In this document: piece after piece, positions 1 to 9,656 of the stretch
Numbering within the stretch: the first letter of the stretch is position 1
Layout of the letters: each line of letters starts with the position of its first letter
Assembly (NCBI RefSeq): GCF_002803155.1
Contig: NZ_NNBP01000003.1
Location: forward strand, 62,001-126,000
Length of the DNA stretch: 64,000 bases
Source: Streptomyces sp. CB02959
GTDB taxonomy: Bacteria; Actinomycetota; Actinomycetes; Streptomycetales; Streptomycetaceae
Direction: 5' to 3'
Notes under the pieces: generated by a model
Seen by the model: the letters and a program-made list of their open reading frames with translations, nothing else
Told to the model about the DNA's origin: nothing
Databases searched by the model: none
Position numbers and translations under genes: made by a program

Positions 1-820
1 CCAGGCCGACCTGTTCCTGGGCGACGATCCGCAGGCCGTAGTCGACTTCCTGGGCGCGCTCGGAGGCGGCGGCCGCGACCCCGCGCTCCATGAGCACGAC
101 GTGCTCGCCGACGGCGCGCAGCAGCAGCCGGGCGACCCGGCCGACGAAGCGGAGCGGGAGGGCTCGCAACGGGCCCCGGGCCCGGGCGGCGACCGCGGCG
201 GCCGCGTCCAGCCCGCGGATGAAGCGGCGGGCGGCGGCTATGTCCGGGTGTGCGGACGGGCCGGTGCCGGCGACTACGGGGGCCAGCAGGGCGCGCAGCT
301 CGGCGACCCGCATCCACCACAGGAACGGCGAACCGATGACCAGGACCGGGGCCTCGGGCGCCCGGCGGCCGGCCCGGCGGGCGGGGCGCGGCGGACCGTG
401 GGCGCGGTGCGTGCGGTCCTCCAGCCAGCTGTCGCAGTCCGGGGTGAGGGCTATCGCCGAGGGGGCGGGGACGTCGAGCCGGTCGGCGAGGTCGCGGACC
501 AGGCGGTAGAGGTCCGGGGCGGCCTCCTCGGCGATCGGCACGGAGGGGCTGAGCGCGGGCCGGGCGCGGGCGACGACGACGGAGACCAGCGTCGCCAGGA
601 GGAGGCTCAGCACGGTGAGCCCGCCGATCGTCCAGCGGGCCACCGCCCAGCCGCCTTCGGTGCCGAGCCGACCGGTGGCGCCACCCACGAGGAGGACCAC
701 GGCGACCGCGGCCGGCAGCAGGGCCACCGCCAGCGCCGCACCGCGGACGCGGAGCACCGCCAGGGCGCGGCCACGCGCCGCCAGGACGCCTGTTTCCGGA
801 CTTGCCACGAGCCTGTACAC
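1..820 (-). CDS. M48-peptidase-like integral membrane protein (partial, C-terminus outside window)
   Basis: The gene runs leftwards off the window; 273 codons are visible. The GTG at 818-820 is chosen as start because AGGA and AGGGG lie just upstream. Two hydrophobic helices lie at about residues 27-47 and 63-84. Residues 100-190 then resemble the core of M48 (HtpX/Ste24-type) membrane peptidases, with a VLVIGSPFLWW strand and an LRALLA helix. In active M48 enzymes that helix continues into the zinc motif HExxH; here the corresponding residues read PVVAG, so the zinc ligands and catalytic Glu are absent. It is therefore more likely a peptidase-derived, non-catalytic membrane protein. It follows purD on the same strand after a strong hairpin, so it is probably transcribed separately. 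Confidence 0.6.
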   Translation of the reverse strand, partial: MYRLVASPETGVLAARGRALAVLRVRGAALAVALLPAAVAVVLLVGGATGRLGTEGGWAVARWTIGGLTVLSLLLATLVSVVVARARPALSPSVPIAEEAAPDLYRLVRDLADRLDVPAPSAIALTPDCDSWLEDRTHRAHGPPRPARRAGRRAPEAPVLVIGSPFLWWMRVAELRALLAPVVAGTGPSAHPDIAAARRFIRGLDAAAAVAARARGPLRALPLRFVGRVARLLLRAVGEHVVLMERGVAAAASERAQEVDYGLRIVAQEQVGL

Positions 821-1150
821 CCCCTGCGGTCCTGCTGGAGCGGGACGGAGAGAACACGGGACGGACGGTCATGCGGTGTGCGGGCGAGCGAGCGAGCCCA
901 CTCCCCACCACTGTGGCACCGGCCACTGACATCGCAATGTCGGTGGGCCAGTTGCCGGACGCCGCCGGGGCGACGGTGCCGAAAATCCGGCACCGCGACC
1001 GCAGGACGCTTGCGCCGCACCCTAGTTGGGGGTGCGGGGTTCGTCAGCTGGATACTCGCGTGGTCACTCGATGGAATGGCTTTGGGTAAAGCCGCGGGCC
1101 GGAAACGCCCGGTTCTGGGCTGCTTCCCGACGGCGGCATGCCCCACAACG
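821..1150. other. Non-coding gap upstream of the M48-like gene
   Basis: This gap of about 330 bp lies between the M48-like gene start and the hairpin after purD. It should hold the promoter of the M48-like gene. I see no convincing coding sequence; open frames here are GC-driven and unrelated to known families. Confidence 0.4.
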
Positions 1151-1192
1151 CGACCGAGGCATATGTCAAAGAAATGACGTATGCCTCGGTCG
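1151..1192 (-). terminator. Long hairpin downstream of purD
   Basis: Two 18-nt arms (1151-1168 and 1175-1192) pair throughout with one G-T wobble around a 6-nt A-rich loop. It lies 49 bp beyond the purD stop and before the next minus-strand gene, as expected for an actinomycete terminator lacking a long U-tract. Confidence 0.7.
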
Positions 1193-1240
1193 TGCCTCGG
1201 TTCCGCGCCGGCCGCGGACGCGGTGGGGAGCCGCCGTGCG

Positions 1241-2497
<1,257 letters not shown>

Positions 2498-2785
2498 GGG
2501 GTGCAGCCTAGACGAATGCACCAAGCGGCCGGTCGCCGGGCATGCCCCGATCGCACAAGGGCCGGGCCCCGGCGGGAACCGCCGGCGCCGTCGTCCGCCC
2601 GCGCGGCGGCAACTCTTTCGGGTGAGATGGGCGTGCGTCCTATACCGGATCCCGCACCACTTCCGGGCGGAAAACGGGCGATCTTGGGACAGAGGCCAGC
2701 CGTTCGGCGGTAGGAAAGGGGGCGGTGCGCGGCCCTTCCGTAGGCCCTGCGCGCACCCCACGGATCCGCGTACGAGGGAGCACGG

Positions 2786-3598
2786 GTGAGTCAGCCGGAG
2801 ATGCAACCCGAGGGGCCCCCTCGGGGCGAGGGCGGGCCCGACCGGGGCCGCGGGCGGTCACCGGACCGCCACCGGGAGCCGGGCCGGCCGGAGCGCCGCC
2901 CCGCCGGCCCGCTCCGGGGCCGCGGCGACCTCGTGGGGCGGGCGTTCCCGCACGGCGACTGGGGGGAGCCGGGCAACCGGCTGGACGCGCTGTACCTGTG
3001 GAGCGAGGAGGGCGCGCTGCGCACCGCCGACTGGTACCTGCGCGACCGGCTGGCCAAGCGCCGGGGGGCGCGGGCGCTGCGGCTGGGGGCCGCGGCCGGG
3101 GTGACCGCGGGCGGGGCGCTGCCGCTGCTCGACCTCGCCGGGGTCTGGGAGCACGGGGCGCCCTGGGGCGCGCTGACGCTGCTGCTGGCCGCGGTGTGCG
3201 TGGGCTGCGACCGGTACTTCGGGATGACCGCGGGCTGGATGCGGGACCTGGCCACCGCGCAGGCGATCCACCGGCGGCTGGAGGCGTTGCAGTTCGACTG
3301 GGCGGCGGAGAGCGTGCGGGAGGTGCTCGGACCGGCGGAGGGCACCGCGAGCGAGGCCGCGGAGCGCTGCCTGGGCGTGCTGCGGCGGTTCAACGAGGAC
3401 ATCGGGGAGCTGGTCCGCACGGAGACGACGGACTGGATGGTGGAGTTCCGGTCCGCTCCGGTGCCGCAGGCCACCCATGCGGTGCTGCCGTGGGCGGCGC
3501 CGCGGCCGGAGGGCCCGGGGCACCCGGGGCGGTTCCTGAGGCCGCCCGGTTCGCGGCCGAACATGCCGCGGCAGCGGCCGCCGGAGGCCCCGCGCTGA
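2786..3598 (+). CDS. SLATT-domain two-TM membrane protein
   Basis: This 270-aa protein begins at a GTG preceded by GAGGGAG. The first 55 residues are a disordered Pro/Arg/Gly-rich tail. Then comes [20 protein letters not shown], a helix lead-in typical of SLATT proteins, followed by two close TM helices (about 98-118 and 126-142) and a helical C-terminal part. SLATT domains are two-TM modules proposed, from comparative genomics, to be pore-forming effectors in nucleotide-activated conflict systems. In streptomycetes solitary SLATT proteins like this one also occur beside housekeeping genes. No SMODS or SLOG nucleotide-sensor gene is adjacent, so a defence role is not shown. Divergent from purD. 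Confidence 0.7.
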   Translation: MSQPEMQPEGPPRGEGGPDRGRGRSPDRHREPGRPERRPAGPLRGRGDLVGRAFPHGDWGEPGNRLDALYLWSEEGALRTADWYLRDRLAKRRGARALRLGAAAGVTAGGALPLLDLAGVWEHGAPWGALTLLLAAVCVGCDRYFGMTAGWMRDLATAQAIHRRLEALQFDWAAESVREVLGPAEGTASEAAERCLGVLRRFNEDIGELVRTETTDWMVEFRSAPVPQATHAVLPWAAPRPEGPGHPGRFLRPPGSRPNMPRQRPPEAPR

Positions 3599-3658
3599 GC
3601 GTGGACCGGCCGGGAGCCCGGCGGGGCCGGGGGCGGACCTCCCGCCGGTCCGGACCGC

Positions 3659-4309
3659 TCAGCTGAAGACGATCATGGAGCCCTGGCCCAGGCTCCGGGT
3701 GGCGGCCGCGTGCAGCCCGAGCCAGACGTGCCGTTCCCGGGCGAACGGACCGTCCTCCAGGGGGACCCCGGTGGCCCGCTCCTCCAGGGAGGTGGGACCG
3801 GCCGGCGGCGCGGGCGCGGCCGGCGGGTTCGCCGGGTCGATGCCCAGGGCCGGGGCGACCAGTTCGAGGTCCCGCAGCAACCCGTGGGAGGAGCCCAGCG
3901 GGCCGCCGCCGGCCAGCAGTTCCTCGGTGGCGAGCGGGTGCGGGAAGTCGACCGGGACGTAGGCGCCCGCGTGGTCGTAGTGCCAGACCAGGTGGGACTG
4001 CTGCGCGGTGGTCTCGAACATCTCCAGCAACTGCTCGTAGTCGCCGCCGAGTTCGTCGACCGGGGTCACCTCCAGGCCGCACAGCTGCAGGAGGTAGGCG
4101 CGGCGCAGGAAGTGCAGCGCGTCGTAGTCGAAGCCGGCGACCGGTGCCACGTCGCCGGAGAGGCCCGGCATGTAGGTGAAGACCGGGACCTCCGGCAGGC
4201 CCGCGCCCACCAGGGCGTCGTTGTAGGTGGCGATCTCTTCGGAGAACGGGTTGTCGGGGCTGTGGCACAGCACATCGACGAGGGGTACCAGCCACAGGTC
4301 ACATGCCAC
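3659..4309 (-). CDS. Conserved actinomycete protein of unknown function
   Basis: A 216-aa soluble protein starting at GTG with ACDLWLVPLVDVLCHSPDNP. It is mixed alpha/beta, rich in Asp/Glu, with no signal peptide or membrane segment, and has a Pro/Ala-rich linker near residue 165. I recognise it only as a conserved Streptomyces hypothetical. The start is set at the GTG at 4307-4309, where the protein becomes hydrophobic and well-ordered; the open frame extends a further 15 codons of low-complexity sequence. It is convergent with the SLATT gene. No catalytic motif can be named. Confidence 0.65.
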   Translation of the reverse strand: MACDLWLVPLVDVLCHSPDNPFSEEIATYNDALVGAGLPEVPVFTYMPGLSGDVAPVAGFDYDALHFLRRAYLLQLCGLEVTPVDELGGDYEQLLEMFETTAQQSHLVWHYDHAGAYVPVDFPHPLATEELLAGGGPLGSSHGLLRDLELVAPALGIDPANPPAAPAPPAGPTSLEERATGVPLEDGPFARERHVWLGLHAAATRSLGQGSMIVFS

Positions 4310-4405
4310 GGGTGGGGGCTCGCTTCCGGTCGGGGACGTAGGGCACCGGCGCACGTACAGCCACGGGTACGGCCCATTACGGCCGATGGTCGGGACAGCG
4401 TAGTG

Positions 4406-5089
4406 CTACCCGGCCGTTCCGACGAGAGCGAGGGAGTGCTCGTTGTAATCCGCGATCAGCCGCTGGGCGTCCGGCAGGTCGTGCCGCAGCAGTGCGTCGG
4501 CCAGTTCGCTGTGGCCGTGCCAGAGGCGGCCCGCCAGGCGCGGCTCGCGGCGCAGCAGCGGCACCGCGAACATCCAGGTCTGGACGCGGATCCGGTCCAG
4601 GAAGTCGCTGATGTAGGGGTTCTGGACGATACCGCTCAGTTCGCGCCAGAACCGCAGGTCGTAGCCGATGAGGACGTCCAGGTCGCCGGCCCGGGCGGCG
4701 CGTTCGGCCTCCTCGGCACGGCGGCGGATGGAGATCAGCACCTCGGCGGGGGTGGCCAGCAGCGCCCGTTCGGCGTTGCTGCGGAAGATGCCCTCGATGA
4801 TCAGGGTGCGGGCCTCGACCATGGCGCGGAAGTCGCCGGTGGTGAAGGCGTGCACCTTGAAGCCGCGGTGCTGCTCGATGTCGAGCAGGCCCTGGGCGCA
4901 GAGGTCGAGCAGCGCCTCGCGCACCGGTGTCGCGGAGACGCCGTACTGGTCGGCGATCTCCTTGACGGTGAAGGGATGGCCGGACGGCAGGCGGCCCGCC
5001 AGGATCTCGTCGCGCAGCGCGTCGGCGATCTGCTCGCGCAGGGTGCTGCGCCGTATCACGGAGCTGGAGCTGTCCGAGCCCGGGGCCAT
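4406..5089 (-). CDS. GntR-family (FadR/FCD type) transcriptional regulator
   Basis: A 227-aa cytosolic DNA-binding regulator. Residues about 10-80 form the GntR winged helix (TLREQIADALRDEILAG, then VKEIADQYGVSATPVREAL, then GFKVHAFT). The rest is an all-helical FCD effector domain with the usual DLRFWRELSGIVQNP and HGHSELADALLRHD histidine/aspartate positions that bind metal and small carboxylates. The ATG at 5087-5089 has GAAGGAGA at good spacing. Its leader contains a perfect parS palindrome. It lies just downstream of the aminotransferase gene on the same strand and may regulate it; that is inference from neighbourhood. Confidence 0.9.
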   Translation of the reverse strand: MAPGSDSSSSVIRRSTLREQIADALRDEILAGRLPSGHPFTVKEIADQYGVSATPVREALLDLCAQGLLDIEQHRGFKVHAFTTGDFRAMVEARTLIIEGIFRSNAERALLATPAEVLISIRRRAEEAERAARAGDLDVLIGYDLRFWRELSGIVQNPYISDFLDRIRVQTWMFAVPLLRREPRLAGRLWHGHSELADALLRHDLPDAQRLIADYNEHSLALVGTAG

Positions 5090-5163
5090 TCGGTGCGTCT
5101 CCTTCGACGTCCATGACCGCAGGTGGGAGCGGCCCTCCCCCACCATAGGCGAGGGGATGGCCG

Positions 5164-5181
5164 TGGTTTCACGTGAAACCA
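5164..5181. promoter_or_regulatory. parS centromere site (ParB binding)
   Basis: An 18-bp perfect palindrome whose 14-bp core (5166-5179) is GTTTCACGTGAAAC, the Streptomyces parS consensus. ParB bound to such sites near oriC organises the origin for segregation during sporulation. It lies between the aminotransferase stop and the GntR gene start. Confidence 0.92.
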
Positions 5182-5242
5182 CGCACGCGGCCGCCGCCCA
5201 CGAGGGGCGGGGCCGCGCGGAGGTGCTGCCCGGGGGACGCGC

Positions 5243-6607
5243 TCAGACGGTGTGCGCGTCCGCGACCTTCAGGGCCTCGTCGAGGGCGGCGAGGCCCTCC
5301 TTGGCCTCGGCCTCGGTGACGGTGCAGGCCGGGACGACGTGGGTGCGGTTCATGTTCACGAACGGCCACAGGCCGCGGCTCTTGCAGGCCGCGGCGAACT
5401 CGGCCATCGGGGCGTTGTCGGCGCCGCCCGCGTTGTAGGGCACCAGCGGCTCGCGGGTCTCCTTGTTGCGGACCAGGTCGAGGGCCCAGAAGACGCCCAG
5501 GCCGCGGACCTCGCCGACCGACGGGTGCCGCTCGGCGATCTCGCGCAGCGCGGGGCCGATGACCTTCTCGCCGATCTCCGCGGCGTTCTCCACGATCCGC
5601 TCCTCGGCCATCGCGTTGAGGGTGGCGACGGCGGAGGCGCAGGCCAGCGGGTGACCGGAGTAGGTCAGGCCGCCGGGGTAGGGCCGCTGGTCGAAGGTGG
5701 CGGCGATCTCGGCGCTGATCGCCACCCCGCCGAGCGGGACGTAGCCGGAGTTGACGCCCTTGGCGAAGGTGAGCAGGTCGGGGGTGACGTCGAAGTGGTC
5801 GGCGGCGAACCAGCGGCCGGTGCGGCCGAAGCCCGCCATGACCTCGTCGAGGATGAAGACGATGCCGTAGCGGTCGCAGATCTCGCGGACGCCGGCGAGG
5901 TAGCCGGGCGGCGGGACCATGATGCCGGCGGTGCCGGGCACGGTCTCCAGGATGATCGCGGCGATCGACTGGGGGCCCTCGAAGGCGACGGCCTCTTCCA
6001 GGTGGGCCAGGGCGCGCTCGCACTCCTGGGCCTCGTTCTCGGCGTGGAACGGCGAGCGGTAGAGGAACGGGCCCCAGAAGTGGACGACGCCGGCCGAGGC
6101 GGTGTCGGAGGGCCAGCGGCGCGGGTCGCCGGTGAGGTTGATCGCGGCGGCGGTGGCGCCGTGGTACGAGCGGTAGGTGGACAGCACCTTGGCGCGGCCG
6201 GTGTGCAGCCGGGCCATCCGGACGGCGTTCTCCACGGCCTCGGCGCCGCCGTTGGTGAAGAAGATCTTGTCGAGGTCGCCGGGGGTGCGCTCGGCGATCA
6301 GCCGGGCGGCCTCGGAGCGGACGTCCACCGCGAAGCCCGGGGCGAGCGTGCACAGCTTGCCGGCCTGCTCCTGGATGGCCGCGACGACCTTGGGGTGCTG
6401 GTGGCCGATGTTGGTGTTGACCAGCTGGGAGGAGAAGTCGAGGTAGCGGTTGCCGTCGTAGTCCCAGAAGTACGAGCCCTCGGCACCGGCGACCGGCAGC
6501 GGGTCGATCAGGCCCTGCGCGGACCAGGAGTGGAAGACGTGCGCGCGGTCGGCAGCCTTCACAGCGGCGCCGGCGGCGGGGTCGGGGTGCTTCGTGGTCA
6601 CGGTCAC
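5243..6607 (-). CDS. Class III (omega-type) pyridoxal-phosphate aminotransferase
   Basis: A 454-aa PLP enzyme of the acetylornithine/GABA/taurine-aminotransferase class. Visible landmarks are the cofactor-phosphate segment TNGGAEAVENA (about 118-128), the ring-stacking YHG at 148-150, the Asp of LDEVMAGFGRTG (about 253-264) and the Schiff-base lysine K283 in FAKGVNSGYVPLGG. The amino donor cannot be read from sequence; relatives are annotated simply as aspartate-aminotransferase-family, and taurine- or beta-alanine-type substrates are possible. The frame opens with GTG at 6607, but the in-frame GTG at 6601 has GAGG at better spacing, so the true start may be two codons later. A GntR/FCD gene follows on the same strand. 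Confidence 0.9.
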   Translation of the reverse strand: MTVTTKHPDPAAGAAVKAADRAHVFHSWSAQGLIDPLPVAGAEGSYFWDYDGNRYLDFSSQLVNTNIGHQHPKVVAAIQEQAGKLCTLAPGFAVDVRSEAARLIAERTPGDLDKIFFTNGGAEAVENAVRMARLHTGRAKVLSTYRSYHGATAAAINLTGDPRRWPSDTASAGVVHFWGPFLYRSPFHAENEAQECERALAHLEEAVAFEGPQSIAAIILETVPGTAGIMVPPPGYLAGVREICDRYGIVFILDEVMAGFGRTGRWFAADHFDVTPDLLTFAKGVNSGYVPLGGVAISAEIAATFDQRPYPGGLTYSGHPLACASAVATLNAMAEERIVENAAEIGEKVIGPALREIAERHPSVGEVRGLGVFWALDLVRNKETREPLVPYNAGGADNAPMAEFAAACKSRGLWPFVNMNRTHVVPACTVTEAEAKEGLAALDEALKVADAHTV

Positions 6608-6838
6608 TACCTCGGATCGGTCGCGGGGTCCGCCGCTGGACAGGAACGGCGAACGGCTCCCAGCCTAGGGATCACGATCCGCTGACCGGTACCGACACTG
6701 TGTATGGCGCTCACCACGCGCGCGGACAGAATGTCTACGGTCCTGTAGGAAACTCCAGGGATGCCCGGGGGTGGGGGTACCTGCCCCCGGGCATCGTCAG
6801 GATCCGCGGCGCTCAGGGCTGGTCGCCCCGCGCACGCG

Positions 6839-7639
6839 TCAGGCCGCCGCGGCGGTGGGGAAGGCGGTCCGGACCGGCCCGCGCCAGTGGTTGGCGTACA
6901 GGTTCGGACGGAGCGCCGACAGCCCGCCGCAGTACTTGGTGAAGTCCGCGGCCGGAACGCCGTATTCGGTCAGCAGCCGGTCGGCCTCGGTGAGCCGGCC
7001 GGCGGTCTTGGTCTCGACGACGACCAGCCCGCCGTCGGCCCGTACGGTGCGACCGGTCTCCAGGTCGCGGCAGACCAGCGCGGCGTCGCAGGTGACGCGC
7101 TGGCCGTCGGCGACGAAGGTGGCCCGCTGGTAGCCGGTCTCGATGGAGCGGCCCAGTTCGGTGGGGGCCTCGATGCCGTAGGAGCGGTCGAGCACGGTGG
7201 CGAGGAAGTCCCGTGGGGCCTCGCCCAGGGCCTGGTCGCCGGGCATCAGCGGCTGGCGGTGCTTGACCGTCCGGCCGTGCTCCCCTTTGAGCTTGATCTC
7301 GAACTGCCGCTCGCCGGTGTCCGCGTAGAGCCGCTCGCGGATCTTGAAGCGGAGCAGGCTGTGCTGCCGGTGGTCGTGGAAGGAGCGCAGGTCGGGGGTG
7401 TCGTAGTAGACGGACTGGTAGCGGAACCAGCGGCGGCCGTTGATGCACAGCGCCGCGAACGGGCCGCCGGGGCGGCGGCGGTCGGTGAGTTCGGCCGCGA
7501 AGGCGGCGAACACGTCGACCGGGACGAGGTAGGTGGTACTGAAGCGAGCCAGGAGTTCGGCGCGGGCCTGGACCTCGGCCAGCGGGACGGGGCGGGCGGC
7601 CATGGCTGCCCGCGCAAGGGCTCGTACGGCGGGTATCAC
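6839..7639 (-). CDS. VTC-domain protein (polyphosphate-polymerase-like)
   Basis: A 266-aa protein with the tunnel-shaped VTC fold found in polyphosphate polymerases. It shows the expected basic and acidic strands in order: RFSTTYLVP, YDTPDLRSFHDH, RFKIRERLY, FEIKLKG, VVVETKTAG and the terminal KYCGGLSALRPN. In yeast Vtc4 this fold polymerises phosphate from ATP; bacterial stand-alone VTC proteins are often encoded near CotH-like kinases, and none is visible here. The GTG start at 7637-7639 has an excellent AAGGAG at 5 nt. It is divergent from the Ser/Thr kinase across about 360 bp. Enzymatic activity is inferred from fold residues only. Confidence 0.85.
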   Translation of the reverse strand: MIPAVRALARAAMAARPVPLAEVQARAELLARFSTTYLVPVDVFAAFAAELTDRRRPGGPFAALCINGRRWFRYQSVYYDTPDLRSFHDHRQHSLLRFKIRERLYADTGERQFEIKLKGEHGRTVKHRQPLMPGDQALGEAPRDFLATVLDRSYGIEAPTELGRSIETGYQRATFVADGQRVTCDAALVCRDLETGRTVRADGGLVVVETKTAGRLTEADRLLTEYGVPAADFTKYCGGLSALRPNLYANHWRGPVRTAFPTAAAA

Positions 7640-8003
7640 ACGGTCTCCTTGGAGAATGGGGGACGGGGGATCGTGCGGGTCCTGTCGTCGCTCTCTGCGG
7701 TTTTTCTCCTTTCTTTACGATCGATAACCCTGGAAAGTTCCGGGACGCGGAATCAGCCATCCACTGCGTCAGTTCCCGGACAGGGGCACCGCGCTGACGG
7801 CACATCAGCCCGTCCGCACACCTCGCCGCCCGGAACCCGGCCCCTCGGTACCGGCGGCGACCCGACCCGCTCCCGCAGGCGCACGGCTTGACCGAATACC
7901 GCCCCACCGGCCGGACATCCGGCCTCGATATCCTCACCGCGGACGAGCGACCGCTCCCACAGGGCGGAGGCGGGGGCAATCCGGGGCAAAGGGGCGGCGG
8001 ATC
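7640..8003. other. Divergent promoter region between VTC gene and kinase gene
   Basis: This gap of about 360 bp should hold the promoters of both genes. The part nearest the VTC gene (about 7690-7740) is unusually T-rich for this genome, with a run of T/C over ctttctttacg, consistent with a promoter. I found no small gene or named operator. Confidence 0.4.
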
Positions 8004-9572
8004 ATGGCACAGCCGGGACGAGCGGGGCAGCGGGGGCAGGCCGGACGGCCCGGCGGGTTGGCACCGCTCGGCGCGCACGACCCCCAGCGGATCGGCGACT
8101 ACCGCCTGCTGGCACGGCTCGGCGAGGGCGGCATGGGGCGGGTGTTCCTGGCCCGTTCGGACCGCGGCCGGACCGTCGCGGTCAAACTGGTCCGTACGGA
8201 ACTGGCCCACCAGGAGGAGTTCCGGGCCCGCTTCCGCCAGGAGGTGCGGGCCGCCCGCAAGGTGGGCGGGGAGTGGACCGCGCCCGTCCTGGACGCGGAC
8301 ACCGAGGCCGAGACCCCGTGGGTGGCCACCGGCTACATCGCCGGCCCCTCGCTCCAACAGACCGTCGGCGGCAGTGGTCCGCTGCCGGAGCGCACGGTGC
8401 GGATCCTGGCCGCCGGACTGGCCCGCGCGCTGCGCTCCGTCCACACCGCCGGCATCATCCACCGCGACCTCAAACCGTCCAACGTCCTGCTGACCCTCGA
8501 CGGCCCGCGGGTCATCGACTTCGGCATCGCACGGGCCCTGGAGGGGCTCAGCACGAGCGCGGTGACGCACACCGGCTCCGCGGTCGGCTCCCCCGGCTTC
8601 ATGGCGCCCGAACAGGTCCGCGGCGAGCCGCTCACACCGGCCTGCGACGTCTTCTGCCTCGGCTCGGTCCTGGTGTACGCGGCCACCGGCCGGCAGCCGT
8701 TCGGCTCCGCGACGACGCTGCCGCACGCGATGATGTACCGCATCGCGGAGGAGGAGCCGAACCTGACCGGGCTCCCCCAGGGGCTGCACGACCTGGTCAC
8801 CGCCTGCCTGGCGAAGGACCCGGCCCGGCGCCCCACGCCCGAGGACCTGGTGGCCCGGCTGGAGGACGGCCCGGACGCCCCCGGCGCGGCCGACGACGAA
8901 CCGTGGCTCCCCGGGGCGCTGATCGCCCGCCTGGGGCGGCACGCCGTGGAGCTGCTGGAGGCGGAGAACCCGCAGGAGGGCCCGGACCGGGAGCCCGCCG
9001 CCACGACCGCCGTCCCCACTCACCGGACGCCCGGCACGGACCCGGCCGCCGCGCCGCCCGCCACCATGGCACCGCCGGCCGCCAAGGCCCCGGCGCGCCG
9101 CCGCCGCACCGGCCGGATCCTGCTGGCCGCGGCCGCGCTGCTGCTGCTCGGCGCGGGCACCGCCGCGTACGCGCTGCTGACCGAACCGGAGAGCGGCGCC
9201 GTCTCCGCGGGCAAGCCGGACCAGCCTCCCAAGGCCACCGGCGACATACCCGCCGCCTACCTGGGCATCTGGTCGACGACGGTCGGCGACTCCCGACTGG
9301 ACGTCCGCCGCTTCACCCTCGTCCAGGGCAAGCCCGGCGAGATCGTGCTGCGGATGCAGGCCACCGGGCCCACGTACGACTGCCGGTTCGCGGCCACCCT
9401 CAAGAGCGCCGGCCCGCCGGTGCGCCTCGGCCCGTCCACCGTGGTCTCCGGCCCGCCCGACACCTGCCGCGCCGGCTCCCCCAGCACCCTGGAGCTGATG
9501 GGCGGCCAGCTGCGGCGCACCTTCGACGACGCGGGCGGCCTGGCGCCGCTGCTGTACGCGAAGACGGGGTGA
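8004..9572 (+). CDS. Membrane Ser/Thr protein kinase (PknB-like) with extracellular domain
   Basis: A 522-aa Hanks-type kinase. The kinase domain spans about residues 30-290. It has the glycine loop LGEGGMGRVF (39-48), the ATP-anchoring K61 in VAVKLV, the catalytic HRDLKPSN (153-160, Asp155), DFG at 172-174 and the activation segment ending GSPGFMAPEQ. A Pro/Ala-rich juxtamembrane linker leads to one TM helix (about residues 372-393). About 130 residues outside carry two Cys that could pair. The sensor domain is not PASTA; it resembles small lipocalin-like domains (YLGIWSTTVGDSR) seen in other Streptomyces kinases. A perfect hairpin follows. Confidence 0.93.
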   Translation: MAQPGRAGQRGQAGRPGGLAPLGAHDPQRIGDYRLLARLGEGGMGRVFLARSDRGRTVAVKLVRTELAHQEEFRARFRQEVRAARKVGGEWTAPVLDADTEAETPWVATGYIAGPSLQQTVGGSGPLPERTVRILAAGLARALRSVHTAGIIHRDLKPSNVLLTLDGPRVIDFGIARALEGLSTSAVTHTGSAVGSPGFMAPEQVRGEPLTPACDVFCLGSVLVYAATGRQPFGSATTLPHAMMYRIAEEEPNLTGLPQGLHDLVTACLAKDPARRPTPEDLVARLEDGPDAPGAADDEPWLPGALIARLGRHAVELLEAENPQEGPDREPAATTAVPTHRTPGTDPAAAPPATMAPPAAKAPARRRRTGRILLAAAALLLLGAGTAAYALLTEPESGAVSAGKPDQPPKATGDIPAAYLGIWSTTVGDSRLDVRRFTLVQGKPGEIVLRMQATGPTYDCRFAATLKSAGPPVRLGPSTVVSGPPDTCRAGSPSTLELMGGQLRRTFDDAGGLAPLLYAKTG

Positions 9573-9614
9573 CGGCGAGGGCGTGCTGCCCCCGCCGCCA
9601 CCCCGGACGGCAGA

Positions 9615-9645
9615 CGGCCCCGGCGGGAGCGAACCGCCGGGGCCG
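9615..9645. terminator. Bidirectional hairpin between kinase gene and purA
   Basis: A perfect 12-bp GC-rich stem with a 7-nt loop sits in the 84-bp gap between the convergent kinase and purA genes, so it can terminate both. Confidence 0.8.
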
Positions 9646-9656
9646 TAGCGAGTTCC

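Noticed and set aside
101..1177. Long plus-strand open frames over the first kilobase
   Set aside because: They are GC-bias shadows of the minus-strand membrane-protein gene and cross its promoter and the purD hairpin.
2786..3598. A defence island around the SLATT gene
   Set aside because: Neighbours are purine and amino-acid metabolism genes; no sensor, nuclease or cyclase is adjacent.
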